Assembly (NCBI GenBank): GCA_001797335.1
Contig: MGPE01000006.1
Span: 187,342 to 251,341 of the forward strand
Length of the DNA: 64,000 bases
Direction: 5' to 3'
From: Deltaproteobacteria bacterium GWA2_38_16
GTDB taxonomy: Bacteria > Bdellovibrionota > JACOXK01 > 2-02-FULL-40-11
Of this stretch, positions 23,703-33,539 are shown one piece after another (within the stretch, counting starts at the first letter, position 1; every line of letters begins with the position of its first letter). Position numbers and translations under genes: made by a program. Under the pieces are notes generated by a model. The model saw nothing but the letters and a program-made list of their open reading frames with translations. It did not search any database and had not been told where the DNA came from.

Positions 23703-24250
23703 TACGCCCCTTCTGGCGCTTGAGGCATAGCTTGCTGAGGAGGCTGAATACTTTGAGGAGCCCTAGAGAATTGATTAAGTGTTTCTACCATCCGATCATG
23801 GTTATTTCTAATTTCTGTCGTTAATTTTTCAATCATATTTCGAAGATCATTCATATCTCGCCTTAAAGAATTCATCTCTTGCTCTTGTTTTTGGGATGCC
23901 GCTGGGCTAACGGCGGGAGCAGAAGGTGTGGATGTTATCCCACTAATACTTCTTCCCTGTCCACGACAGCTATTTAAAACTTGTTCTCTTTTTTTGGCAT
24001 TAAGATAGTCCCAATTTTTCTCTTTAGACATACATTGATGAAAACCAGAAAAACTTTCTGGTTCCATAAATTCTAGATACCCAAGAAGTCTTGCGGTTTG
24101 AACAGCTTTTGTAAAATTATCTTTATTGGCCGCTTCCCGAACAAAAATACGTTGCATTTCTTCTTGATAATTAAGCAATGATTCTGCAGAGATAGCAGCA
24201 AACGAAGCACCTAAACCAACAATAATGATGATCACATAGAATTTTTTCAT
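23699..24250 (-). CDS. Exported coiled-coil hypothetical protein
   Basis: This 183-aa protein has a signal peptide (MKKFYVIIIIVGLGASFAAISA), an N-terminal helical region containing two cysteines (FHQCMSKEKNWDYL and NSCRGQ), a low-complexity S/T/P/A linker, a predicted coiled coil (EQEMNSLRRDMNDLRNMIEKLTTEI) and a Gln/Pro tail. The architecture resembles periplasmic trimerising or scaffold proteins, but I recognise no family. GGAGG precedes the ATG; an inverted repeat (24252-24258 / 24278-24284) could fold the leader so that the Shine-Dalgarno is in its loop. It is convergent with cobO and downstream of tsaB in the opposite direction of reading order. Confidence 0.7.
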   Translation of the reverse strand: MKKFYVIIIIVGLGASFAAISAESLLNYQEEMQRIFVREAANKDNFTKAVQTARLLGYLEFMEPESFSGFHQCMSKEKNWDYLNAKKREQVLNSCRGQGRSISGITSTPSAPAVSPAASQKQEQEMNSLRRDMNDLRNMIEKLTTEIRNNHDRMVETLNQFSRAPQSIQPPQQAMPQAPEGAY

Positions 24251-24302
24251 AACGATACCTCCAAATCTTCTATCTACGTATCGTCTATTTTAGAGATTTT
24301 CT

Positions 24303-24974
24303 TTAGTGTTTTTTTAAATTGATTTGTGCCTGAGGCAACCGAATATATTTAGGGCTAAGTTCTTTTGGATCTACCGCCCGTCCTTCTTGAACCGCTTTTA
24401 AGGCCAAAGTCCCCACATGAGAAGCCCGTGGAAGAGAAAGATAAAGAGGTGCCCATAAAAATCCTCTGGGTAATTCTTTAAAGAGCTCGCGACACGTTCC
24501 AATCATCACTGTGGGCGATGACAGACATGAGATAAGTTTTTCGGGAGCATACACGCCCTCTTCCAAAACTTGGACAGGTTCTTCTTTTTGAAACCGATAC
24601 ACAGCTGCATATACTTCCCCCCTACCTGCTTCTAAAAGAGAACACACTCCCCCCGAATACAGCGTGCCATTTAAACTTAGGGCTTCCAAAGAAGAAACTC
24701 CCACCACTTTTTTATGCTGGGCTTTTGCAAATGCTTTGACCGTTCCCAATCCTACTCTAAGTCCCGTAAAAGATCCTGGGCCCATGGCCACAGCAAAAAG
24801 ATCCATGTCAGACAAAGTAAAACCTACGCGTTGAAGAAGAGTATCTACAGAAGGTATCAGTCTTTCACTATGCGTTTTAGGTGAATAAAAAATTTCTTCT
24901 CCATAGACCTGTGATTCATCCATCACAGCTAAGGATCCAAAAGCAGTGGATGTTTCAAATGCAAGGATTTTCAA
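24303..24974 (-). CDS. tsaB: tRNA threonylcarbamoyladenosine biosynthesis protein TsaB
   Basis: TsaB is the pseudo-kinase partner of TsaD in making t6A at position 37 of ANN-decoding tRNAs. The N-terminus ILAFETSTAFGSLAV and the signature AVAMGPGSFTGLRVGLGTVKAFA with VVGVSSLEAL are diagnostic. The 223-aa length is typical. Its ATG is one base past the rseP stop, so it is the last gene of the rpsB-to-rseP block. The usual neighbours tsaE and rimI are not adjacent. Confidence 0.93.
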   Translation of the reverse strand: MKILAFETSTAFGSLAVMDESQVYGEEIFYSPKTHSERLIPSVDTLLQRVGFTLSDMDLFAVAMGPGSFTGLRVGLGTVKAFAKAQHKKVVGVSSLEALSLNGTLYSGGVCSLLEAGRGEVYAAVYRFQKEEPVQVLEEGVYAPEKLISCLSSPTVMIGTCRELFKELPRGFLWAPLYLSLPRASHVGTLALKAVQEGRAVDPKELSPKYIRLPQAQINLKKH

Positions 24975-24975
24975 G

Positions 24976-26661
24976 TTAGATAATTCCAGCCATTTTCTTA
25001 AAAAAACTTAAAATACCCATCCAATATCGGCTGATATCATTGTAGAAAACAAAGAGCAGTAACACTAAAAGGAAGGCCACTCCGGCTCGATTAGCAAACT
25101 CTAATACTTTATTACTGAGAGGCTTTCCTCCTCGAATCACTTCACACAAGAAGAAAAATAAATGTCCTCCATCCATAACAGGAATGGGTAATATATTTAA
25201 AACCGCTAAATTAATACTGATCATCGCTAAAATCATCAAAAATGGAAAAAGTCCTTGTTTTAAAGAATCTCCAGCCACTTTTCCAATAAGAATAGGTCCC
25301 CCTACTGCTTTTAGAGGAATATTCCCTGTAATAAGTTTACCCACCGTCTTTAAAATAATATAGGATAATCCCACACTTTTGGCCGTAGCAGAATAAAGTG
25401 CACGAAAAGGATTAAGCACATAATACCGTTCAAACTTGGGAGGAGTATACATTGTATCTGTTCCTCCTCCTACAATTCCTATTTGATAAATCTCTTCATT
25501 GGTACCACAAGGATGCTGCCCTACTATTTTAGCAGGAACCACTTGAACACGATTTAGTGCTCCAGCTCGATCATAGGTTAAATAAAAATGTCCAGGATCT
25601 TTCCCAAATTTCTGAATACTTTCTTTGAGCTCATCCCAATCACCAATAGGAATATCATTAATAGCCACCAGCCGATCCCCTACTTTGAGTCCAGCTCTGG
25701 CTCCGGCAGTGCCAGGTACAAATTCCTGTTTTACAAAAAATTCATAAGAATACAGACCTAAAAAGCGCTCTTTTTGATCCACACTTAATAAAAAATACTC
25801 TGGTGGAAGAGAACTTTGGATCGTTAAGTCTTTATCCCCTCGTCTGACTTTAAAGGTAAGTTCTTTTTGAACAATCTGAAGCAAATATTCTTTTAATTGA
25901 TACCAATAATTAATGGGCACTCCATTCAAAGAAATAATTCGATCTCCATTTTTTAAACCTATAAAAGCAGCCCATGATTTTAAATTGGTTATTCCAATAG
26001 TAGGATTTGGCCCCAATTCGGAAATCCCCTTAAGAACCCCTCTTTTAACTTTTTCACAATACATGTTCCAGTCTTCTTCGACTTCAGGCTTAAAAGTCAC
26101 ATCAAAGGACTGATCCCGTCGCTGAATGGTCAGGGTTATGTCTTGATCACGGCTATGCGCGATGGTAGCTAACAAATCTTCTCGAAATCGACTAATTTTC
26201 TTTTGATTTACTTGGGTGACTGTATCCCCCGATCGCAATCCCAACTGCCATGCTTGAGATCCTTCGTTGACATGCGCTAAATAAGAAGTAGCCACTTTTT
26301 CAAGCCCTGCTACTTCAATCACAAAAAAGACAAAAACAGCTAAAATAAAATTAAAAATAGGCCCTGCAGCAGCAATGGCAATTCTATTCCATACGGGTTG
26401 ATTTGAAAAAGACCGTTTTGCATCTGCCCCCTTAATAGGTGCCGTAGGATCTTCCCCGTAGAGCTTAACGTAGCCTCCTAGGGGAATAAGAGAAATACAG
26501 TACTGGGTCTCTCCCATTTTTTTCTTAACAATTTTAGGTCCAAAGCCTAAAGAAAAAACTTCGACTTTGACCCCAAAGAATTTAGACACAATGAAGTGCC
26601 CAAATTCATGAAAGAAAACCAAGACTCCTAATAAAATAATAATGCCAAATAAATATTCCAT
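24976..26661 (-). CDS. rseP: RIP zinc metalloprotease RseP with three PDZ domains
   Basis: This inner-membrane site-2 protease cleaves anti-sigma factors within the membrane and clears signal-peptide remnants. Zinc site HEFGH is at residues 18-22, and the second motif is PVMDGGHLFFFL near the C-terminus. Membrane helices flank both. At 561 aa it is longer than the usual 420-460 because three PDZ-like modules seem present: about 125-190 (WQLGLRSGDTV), 215-285 (AFIGLKNGDRI) and 310-380 (ARAGLKVGDRL). Its Shine-Dalgarno GAGGA lies in the 3' arm of a long stem (26663-26753), suggesting leader-based control. It sits between dxr and tsaB. Confidence 0.93.
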   Translation of the reverse strand: MEYLFGIIILLGVLVFFHEFGHFIVSKFFGVKVEVFSLGFGPKIVKKKMGETQYCISLIPLGGYVKLYGEDPTAPIKGADAKRSFSNQPVWNRIAIAAAGPIFNFILAVFVFFVIEVAGLEKVATSYLAHVNEGSQAWQLGLRSGDTVTQVNQKKISRFREDLLATIAHSRDQDITLTIQRRDQSFDVTFKPEVEEDWNMYCEKVKRGVLKGISELGPNPTIGITNLKSWAAFIGLKNGDRIISLNGVPINYWYQLKEYLLQIVQKELTFKVRRGDKDLTIQSSLPPEYFLLSVDQKERFLGLYSYEFFVKQEFVPGTAGARAGLKVGDRLVAINDIPIGDWDELKESIQKFGKDPGHFYLTYDRAGALNRVQVVPAKIVGQHPCGTNEEIYQIGIVGGGTDTMYTPPKFERYYVLNPFRALYSATAKSVGLSYIILKTVGKLITGNIPLKAVGGPILIGKVAGDSLKQGLFPFLMILAMISINLAVLNILPIPVMDGGHLFFFLCEVIRGGKPLSNKVLEFANRAGVAFLLVLLLFVFYNDISRYWMGILSFFKKMAGII

Positions 26662-26662
26662 A

Positions 26663-26753
26663 ATTAATTCCTCAGTTTTGGGGAAATACTGTGTTCTCGG
26701 TCGTCAGGCTCCTCCCTGCGGCCTTGTCTTTCCCTCAAAACTGAGGGATTAAT
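26663..26753. promoter_or_regulatory. Long hairpin element in the rseP leader
   Basis: On the plus strand the left arm ATTAATTCCTCAGTTTTG pairs with the right arm CAAAACTGAGGGATTAAT (one mismatch), and the pairing extends loosely into GGGGAAA/TTTCCCT. Between dxr and rseP, the rseP-proximal arm contains its Shine-Dalgarno. The GC-rich loop (CTGTGTTCTCGGTCGTCAGG, then CTCCTCCC) resembles that of the element at 56554-56632. Confidence 0.8.
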
Positions 26754-26797
26754 CCTATTCCCCACATAGAATTTTTAAAATAACATAAATTAAAAAC

Positions 26798-27940
26798 TTA
26801 AAACAACTCCTTTGTTTTTTTACGTGCCCACTGATCCGCCTCTAAAATTCCCTCCAAGGATAAAGGAAAAGATTCGCTATATGAAGATAGGGTTTTTTCA
26901 ATAACTATTGGGATTTGAGTAAATAAAATTCGTCGTTTTAAAAAGGCTTCTACAGCCACTTCATCTGCTGCATTTAAAAGACAAGGGAACACTCCCCCCT
27001 TTTTTAAAGCTTCAAACGCTACTGCTAAAAGAGGAAATTTTTTAAAATCAGGTTCTTCAAAAGTTAATGTCTTGATCTTGGTTAAATCTAAGGAAACCAC
27101 TTCTGTGGCCATACGACGGGGATAAGAAAGTGCATATGCAATCGGAGCCTTCATGTCTGGAACGGATAAACAAGCCAACATATTTCCATCCCTATAACTC
27201 ACCGTCGAATGAATAATAGATTCTGGATGAATAACCACCTCTATCTCTGAAGGAGATACTCCAAAAAGCCAATGGGCTTCGATCACTTCAAAACCTTTGT
27301 TCATAAGTGTTGCAGAATCAATAGAAATACGGTTCCCCATCTTCCATTTGGGATGACGAAGCGCTTCTTCAGGAGTGATATGAGAAAAAGTTTCCAAAGC
27401 CCGATTTAAAAAGGGCCCCCCAGAAGCGGTAAGCGTTATTTTTTTAAGATTTTCTCTATTCTTTTGTTCTAAAACCTGAAAAATAGCACTGTGTTCACTA
27501 TCAATAGGAAGAAGCTGAACATGTTGCCTTTGTACCTCTTCCATAACAAGCTCGCCTGCTGCCACCAATACTTCTTTATTGGCCAAGGCCACCTCTTTTT
27601 GAGAAGAAATGGCAGCCAGAGTGGGCTCAATGCCTTTAGCTCCCACCAAAGCTGAGATCACAAAATTACTTTCACTATACGTAGCCACTTCTTTTAATCC
27701 TTTTTCTCCCCATAAAACTTCAATAGAAGGGAATTGTTCCCGAATATCCTCTGCTAAGGTTTCGGTGGCTACAGAAACAAGTCTTGGATGAAATTTTTGA
27801 ATCTGCTCTAGTAAAAGATGCGTATTGTACCCTGCTGCTAATGCAGCCACTTCAAACGTCTCTGGAGCAGTTTTAATCACTTCTAGGCTATTCACCCCAA
27901 TAGAGCCTGTAGATCCTAAAATAGAAATTTTTTTCTTCAT
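26798..27940 (-). CDS. dxr: 1-deoxy-D-xylulose-5-phosphate reductoisomerase
   Basis: Dxr converts DXP to MEP with NADPH, the committed step of the non-mevalonate isoprenoid pathway. NADPH-binding ISILGSTGSIGVNSLEVI is at the N-terminus; the active-site stretch LLPIDSEHSAIFQ supplies metal ligands, followed by TASGGPF, HPKWKMGNRISIDSATLMNKG and VVIHPESIIHS. Start 27940 gives 380 aa and an ATGA overlap with the cdsA stop; the track's extension (to 27985) is within cdsA and is not used. The product feeds UppS in the same operon. Confidence 0.96.
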   Translation of the reverse strand: MKKKISILGSTGSIGVNSLEVIKTAPETFEVAALAAGYNTHLLLEQIQKFHPRLVSVATETLAEDIREQFPSIEVLWGEKGLKEVATYSESNFVISALVGAKGIEPTLAAISSQKEVALANKEVLVAAGELVMEEVQRQHVQLLPIDSEHSAIFQVLEQKNRENLKKITLTASGGPFLNRALETFSHITPEEALRHPKWKMGNRISIDSATLMNKGFEVIEAHWLFGVSPSEIEVVIHPESIIHSTVSYRDGNMLACLSVPDMKAPIAYALSYPRRMATEVVSLDLTKIKTLTFEEPDFKKFPLLAVAFEALKKGGVFPCLLNAADEVAVEAFLKRRILFTQIPIVIEKTLSSYSESFPLSLEGILEADQWARKKTKELF

Positions 27941-28764
27941 CCGAAAAATGCCACCTTTGCATAAAAATAAATAAAGGGCCCACAAAAGAGCACACTATCA
28001 AAACGATCTAAAATCCCACCATGACCGGGAATGACCACTCCTGAGTCTTTCACTTGAAGCGCTCTTTTAATAAAAGATTCAAATAAATCTCCTACTTGGC
28101 TTAACACCGCTCCTAAAATCCCTACGATAAAGCAATCCAAAAAAGACAACTGAGAAAAAATAAAAAGTTTATAGCAAAGGACGCCCAAGGTAGCCAACGC
28201 AATTCCCCCTACTGCCCCTTCTACCGTTTTATGCGGGCTTACGACCGGAGAAAGTTTATGCTGCCCCCAGCGTTTTCCAATAAAATATCCTCCCGTATCT
28301 GAAAGCCAGGGAATTAAAAAAACCAAAAATATCCAGTAGGTCCCCAATTCCAATTCTTTAACTTTTGGCCAAAAAGAAAACAAGAACCCAATATAAAAAA
28401 CACCACTTAACGTTAATGACAGTTCTGAAAAAAGCTGAGTTAAACTATCTGAAGAAGTTTGAGCTAAAAAAAGATAAAAAACAAACAACACTAAAAAAAG
28501 TACACTAATTCCCTCATATAAAAAAGAGGACCTAAAAATAATTAACGCTGCCAATAAAAAACCTACTGTAATCCCTAAAAATTTTTGGGCTCGTTTTTCA
28601 GGAAAGGTAAAAAGAGCAATAAAATATTCAATAAGCGCTCCAAAACAAGCCGCCAAAGCTAAAAGCGTCATCCCCCACTGCTCGCCATAAATCATGAGTG
28701 CTAAAATGGCACTGACCCCAATAACAGCAGTAAAAGTTCGTGTTTTTAATCCATCAAAACTCAT
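27937..28764 (-). CDS. cdsA: Phosphatidate cytidylyltransferase
   Basis: CdsA makes CDP-diacylglycerol from phosphatidate and CTP at the inner membrane, the branch point to all phospholipids. This 275-aa protein has about seven to eight membrane helices and the family's C-terminal signature SPHKTVEGAVGGI, with SDTGGYFIGKRWG before it and VIPGHGGILDRFDSVLF after it. Start and stop overlap uppS (11 nt) and dxr (4 nt), respectively, so it is within a tightly coupled operon. Confidence 0.95.
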   Translation of the reverse strand: MSFDGLKTRTFTAVIGVSAILALMIYGEQWGMTLLALAACFGALIEYFIALFTFPEKRAQKFLGITVGFLLAALIIFRSSFLYEGISVLFLVLFVFYLFLAQTSSDSLTQLFSELSLTLSGVFYIGFLFSFWPKVKELELGTYWIFLVFLIPWLSDTGGYFIGKRWGQHKLSPVVSPHKTVEGAVGGIALATLGVLCYKLFIFSQLSFLDCFIVGILGAVLSQVGDLFESFIKRALQVKDSGVVIPGHGGILDRFDSVLFCGPFIYFYAKVAFFG

Positions 28765-29491
28765 CTAATTGCTCGTGTGTTAATCCAAAACGTCTTTCTC
28801 TATGCTGATAAGAACGTATGGCCTTTAAAAATTCTTCTTTATTAAAATCGGGCCAAAGTGTGTCTGTCACATATAATTCCGTATAAGCCATCTGCCATAA
28901 TAAAAAATTACTAATCCTCATTTCTCCGCTGGTCCGAATGAGAAGATCGGGATCTGGAAGATCTTTGGTATATAAATATTTTGAAAAAAGAGCTTGATCT
29001 ATTTTTTCTGGAATACATTTTTTTTCTATGCACAATTTTGCTATTGTTTGAGTGGCCCGAAGAATTTCATTTCTCGAACCATAAGACACAGCAAAATTTA
29101 AAATCATCTCGGTATTCGTGGCAGAAAGTTCCATGGTTTTTTTAAGTTCTTCTAAAACAAATAAAGGAAGCCGTTCAATATCGCCCAACGTACAGAGCCG
29201 AATATTATTTTTCATGATATTGGGGCGCTCTTGAATAAGATACTCTTGCAATAGATGCATTAAGGCATCTACTTCCTCTTTGGGGCGACTCCAGTTTTCA
29301 TCAGAAAAAGCATAAATGGTGATTACCTTTATTCCCAATTCTTTGGCGAAAATAACGGTATCTTTGACATTGGCCGTTCCACGGACATGTCCTTCAATAC
29401 GGTTTAAAGACCGGTTCTTTGCCCATCTGCCGTTTCCATCGGGGATAATTGCCACATGCACAGGCAACCCTGAAGGATCAATATCAGCCAT
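28754..29491 (-). CDS. uppS: Isoprenyl transferase (undecaprenyl diphosphate synthase)
   Basis: This cis-prenyltransferase condenses IPP units onto FPP to give undecaprenyl diphosphate, the carrier lipid for peptidoglycan and O-antigen. The signature AIIPDGNGRWAKNR has Pro in place of the more usual Met before DGNGRWA; then FAVSYGSRNEI, DLLIRTSGEMRISNFLLWQ and YTELYVTDTLWPDF. At 245 aa it is normal. It overlaps frr upstream (8 nt) and cdsA downstream (11 nt). The recycling enzyme UppP is at 55.4 kb in this window. Confidence 0.95.
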   Translation of the reverse strand: MADIDPSGLPVHVAIIPDGNGRWAKNRSLNRIEGHVRGTANVKDTVIFAKELGIKVITIYAFSDENWSRPKEEVDALMHLLQEYLIQERPNIMKNNIRLCTLGDIERLPLFVLEELKKTMELSATNTEMILNFAVSYGSRNEILRATQTIAKLCIEKKCIPEKIDQALFSKYLYTKDLPDPDLLIRTSGEMRISNFLLWQMAYTELYVTDTLWPDFNKEEFLKAIRSYQHRERRFGLTHEQLDEF

Positions 29492-30020
29492 GTAAAATAT
29501 CTTTTTCTTTGGTCACAAGGAGGGAATCTATTTTTTGGATTTGCTCATCGGTCATCTTTTGGATTTGATTTTGAGATTTTCTTAAATCATCTTCGGGTAA
29601 ATTTTCTTTTTTTAAATCATCATTGGCATCTCGGCGAATAAGCCGGATAGAAACCTTGCCGTCTTCCCCTACTTTTTTAACTAATTTTACAAGCTCTTTT
29701 CGGCGTTCTTCAGTTAACGGAGGAAGTTGAATCCGAATAATTTTTCCATCGTTATTAGGTGTTAATCCCAAATCAGACATTTGAATGGCTTTTTCAATGG
29801 CTTGAATTTGTGAGGCATCCCAGGGTTGAATAGTTAAAAGTCTTGCTTCAGGAGCAGAGATCGTAGCCATATTCTTTAAAGCCGTCATATTTCCATAATA
29901 ATCTACCATTACGGTATCTAAAAGTGTGGGTGTGGCTCGGCCCGTTCTTAGTTTAGCCAACTCACTTTTTAGATTATCGAGTGTTTTTTGCATCTTTAAT
30001 TGGATTTGATTCATGTCCAT
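29484..30020 (-). CDS. frr: Ribosome recycling factor
   Basis: RRF, with EF-G, splits the post-termination ribosome. The 178-aa sequence has LRTGRATPTLLD, VDYYGNMTALKNMATISAPEARLL and IQPWDASQIQAIEKAI, followed by NNDGKIIRIQLPPLTEERRKELVK, all conserved. It is slightly shorter than the 185-aa E. coli protein. Two candidate ATGs (30020 and 30014) are 2 codons apart. It lies 3 nt after pyrH and overlaps uppS, within the classical rpsB-tsf-pyrH-frr order. Confidence 0.96.
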   Translation of the reverse strand: MDMNQIQLKMQKTLDNLKSELAKLRTGRATPTLLDTVMVDYYGNMTALKNMATISAPEARLLTIQPWDASQIQAIEKAIQMSDLGLTPNNDGKIIRIQLPPLTEERRKELVKLVKKVGEDGKVSIRLIRRDANDDLKKENLPEDDLRKSQNQIQKMTDEQIQKIDSLLVTKEKDILHG

Positions 30021-30023
30021 ATT

Positions 30024-30749
30024 TTATTTGCTTCCTACTAAAGTACCCAAGTCTTCCCCATACACCACTCGTTTAATATTCCCTACTTTAGACAAATTAA
30101 AAACAATAATTTTTAAATCATTATCCATGCACAAAGAAATGGCCGTTGAATCCATCACAGAGAGCTTTTTTTGAAGAACTTCAATATAGGTTAAGTGATG
30201 AAACATTTTAGCCCCCTTTGTTTTTAAAGGATCTTTGTCATAAACACCATCTACTCGGGTGGCTTTTAAAATAACCTCTGCCCCAATTTCCATTGCTCGA
30301 AGGGCAGCCGCTGTATCCGTAGTAAAATAAGGGTTTCCCGTACCTGCTGCAAAAATAACAATTCTATGTTTTTCTAAATGTCGAATGGCTCGTCTTCGAA
30401 TATAGGTCTCGGCCAATTGCTGCATGCCAATAGCCGTTAAGACACGTGTATACACTCCACATTTTTCAAGTTCATGCTGAAGGGCTAGGCTATTAATGGT
30501 GGTTGCCAACATTCCAATATAATCTGCAGAAGCCCGGTCCATTCCTTTGGAGCTTGCTTCTAGTCCTCGCCAAATGTTGCCACCTCCAATAACAATGGCT
30601 ATTTCAACGCCTAAATCCCAAATTTCTTTAATTTCTTTAGAGACTTTTTCAAGAATTTCTGAACTAATACCGCTTTCTTTTTCTCCACTTAAAGCTTCAC
30701 CACTTAATTTTAAAAGAATGCGTTTATACTTAGGGTTAGTTTTCGTCAT
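30024..30749 (-). CDS. pyrH: UMP kinase
   Basis: The hexameric bacterial UMP kinase makes UDP in pyrimidine synthesis. Sequence marks are [41 protein letters not shown], the [20 protein letters not shown] strand-loop and [13 protein letters not shown]. Start 30749 gives 241 aa and begins 4 nt beyond the tsf stop; the longer track start at 30779 is embedded in tsf and adds nothing conserved. It is part of the rpsB-tsf-pyrH-frr cluster. Confidence 0.95.
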   Translation of the reverse strand: MTKTNPKYKRILLKLSGEALSGEKESGISSEILEKVSKEIKEIWDLGVEIAIVIGGGNIWRGLEASSKGMDRASADYIGMLATTINSLALQHELEKCGVYTRVLTAIGMQQLAETYIRRRAIRHLEKHRIVIFAAGTGNPYFTTDTAAALRAMEIGAEVILKATRVDGVYDKDPLKTKGAKMFHHLTYIEVLQKKLSVMDSTAISLCMDNDLKIIVFNLSKVGNIKRVVYGEDLGTLVGSK

Positions 30750-30753
30750 GAAT

Positions 30754-31362
30754 TTATGGTTTTTTTTCCAGACCCTCACCTAATTGAAATCGTGAAAATC
30801 GCCGGATAGTGCAATTTTCCCCAAATTTAGCAATCAGTTCTTTCAGTAAATCTTCAATGGTTTTATCAGGATCTTTCACAAAGGGTTGTTTTAATAAACA
30901 AGCCTCTTCATAATATTTTTGAATTTTTCCTTCAACAATTTTATCAATGACATTGGCAGGTTTTTTAGATTGTGCTGCCTGGTGTTTATAAATTTCTTTT
31001 TCTTTATCTAGCACATTTTGGGGGACCTCTTTTTCGCAAATGTAGAGCGGATTAGAAGCGGCCACTTGCATGGCAATGTCTTTTACAAAAGCTTGAAAAT
31101 CTTTATTCTTCGCCACAAAATCTGTTTCGCAGTTTACTTCAATTAAAACCCCAATTTTCCCTTCTCCATGAATATACGCATGCACCAATCCTTCAGAGGT
31201 AATACGGCCAGATTTTTTAGCCGCATCGGCCATTCCTTTTTTTCTCAAAAAATCAACCGCTTTATCAAAATCTCCCTGGCTTTCTTGGAGCGCCACTTTG
31301 CAATCCATCATGGGAGCTCCTGTTTTTTCTCTTAATTTTTTAACAGATTCAGCGGTAATCAT
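30754..31362 (-). CDS. tsf: Elongation factor Ts
   Basis: EF-Ts is the guanine-nucleotide exchange factor for EF-Tu. This is the short form of 202 aa: an N-terminal UBA-like domain with [19 protein letters not shown], the core [15 protein letters not shown] containing the TDFV motif, and a C-terminal helical section up to FRRFQLGEG-like sequence ([14 protein letters not shown]). The second long core repeat of E. coli EF-Ts is lacking, as in many bacteria. It starts 9 nt after the rpsB stop. Confidence 0.96.
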   Translation of the reverse strand: MITAESVKKLREKTGAPMMDCKVALQESQGDFDKAVDFLRKKGMADAAKKSGRITSEGLVHAYIHGEGKIGVLIEVNCETDFVAKNKDFQAFVKDIAMQVAASNPLYICEKEVPQNVLDKEKEIYKHQAAQSKKPANVIDKIVEGKIQKYYEEACLLKQPFVKDPDKTIEDLLKELIAKFGENCTIRRFSRFQLGEGLEKKP

Positions 31363-31371
31363 GTAAGATCC

Positions 31372-32232
31372 CTAGTCCTTCTCTTCTGGTTCTTCTTTAT
31401 CTTGTGGAGGTGTATCTTTAGCTTTTTCTTCATACTCTTTGGGATCTAAAATCACCACCGGTTCTTCGGGGATACTCAATTCATCCAACGCAGAAACAGT
31501 TTCAGTTTCTTCTTCGGGTTTTACACCTTGTTCTCGGAGTTTTAACTCAAATTCCTGTACTCCTTCTAAACAGGCTGTTGCAATTAAGGAAGAAAAAAGC
31601 CGAATGGCTTTAATGGCATCGTCATTACCAGGAATAACATAATCAATATCATCAGGATTACAGTTGGTATCTACAACTGCAACAACAGGAATTCCCATTT
31701 TTTTGGCTTCTTTTACAGCAATTTTTTCTTTTCCTGGATCTAAAATAAAGAGTGCACCAGGAAGTTTTTTCATGTCTCGAATCCCACTTAAGGTATTTAA
31801 AAGTTTTTGACGCTCTTTTTTAAGGGCCGCCACTTCCTTTTTAGGAAGCGCTTCAAACAATCCCTTTTCTTCCATATCTTCAATTTTCTTTAGAGTATTA
31901 ATTCCCATACGGATAGTTTTAAAATTGGTAAGTGTTCCTCCCAACCAACGATGAGTTACATAAAACATTTTTCCTCGGGTGGCTTCTTCCATGACAATTT
32001 TTTGAGCTTGCTTTTTAGTTCCTACAAACAGCACTTTTTGCCCATCGGAAGCTACCGATTTTACAAAATTACAGGCATTACGGCAAAAATCTACAGTTTT
32101 TTGAAGATCGATGATATGAATGTCATCTCGCACATCAAAAATAAATGGCTTCATTTTTGGATTCCAACGACCCCGCTGATGACCAAAATGAACCCCGGCT
32201 TCTAAAAATTCTTTCATTGACAGTTCTGGCAT
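31372..32232 (-). CDS. rpsB: 30S ribosomal protein S2
   Basis: S2 is an essential small-subunit protein at the head-body junction. The start [22 protein letters not shown], the centre [14 protein letters not shown] and [13 protein letters not shown], and [24 protein letters not shown] are canonical. At 286 aa it has an acidic Glu/Pro-rich C-terminal extension of about 55 residues, longer than E. coli S2. It is the first gene of the rpsB-to-tsaB block, with 89 bp to mreB upstream, which presumably contains the block's promoter. Confidence 0.96.
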   Translation of the reverse strand: MPELSMKEFLEAGVHFGHQRGRWNPKMKPFIFDVRDDIHIIDLQKTVDFCRNACNFVKSVASDGQKVLFVGTKKQAQKIVMEEATRGKMFYVTHRWLGGTLTNFKTIRMGINTLKKIEDMEEKGLFEALPKKEVAALKKERQKLLNTLSGIRDMKKLPGALFILDPGKEKIAVKEAKKMGIPVVAVVDTNCNPDDIDYVIPGNDDAIKAIRLFSSLIATACLEGVQEFELKLREQGVKPEEETETVSALDELSIPEEPVVILDPKEYEEKAKDTPPQDKEEPEEKD

Positions 32233-32321
32233 ATGATTATTCCTTTTCTAAAGTTAAAAAGTTTAAGCAAATCTTAGGCTTATTAACATAGACGTTGGTT
32301 TTATGGCAAGCAGAAAAGCAT

Positions 32322-33389
<1,068 letters not shown>

Positions 33390-33502
33390 TTACAAGTAAA
33401 AATTACCTAGATTCTCTGTCATTCCCGCGAATACACAAGTTAAAAAGTCTTGGTGATGACCTGCCCCCGATGAAGCTCTGGAATGAAATTTTGAGATTAA
33501 TC

Positions 33503-33532
33503 TTGACTAAGACCCAAAAATAATGGTAATAT
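33503..33532 (+). promoter_or_regulatory. Sigma-70-type promoter giving a leaderless mRNA
   Basis: TTGACT (33503-33508), an 18-nt spacer and TAATAT (33527-33532). The start codon GTG lies at 33540, 8 nt after the -10 box, exactly where transcription should begin. There is no room for a Shine-Dalgarno. Confidence 0.65.
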
Positions 33533-33539
33533 TTGGGCC

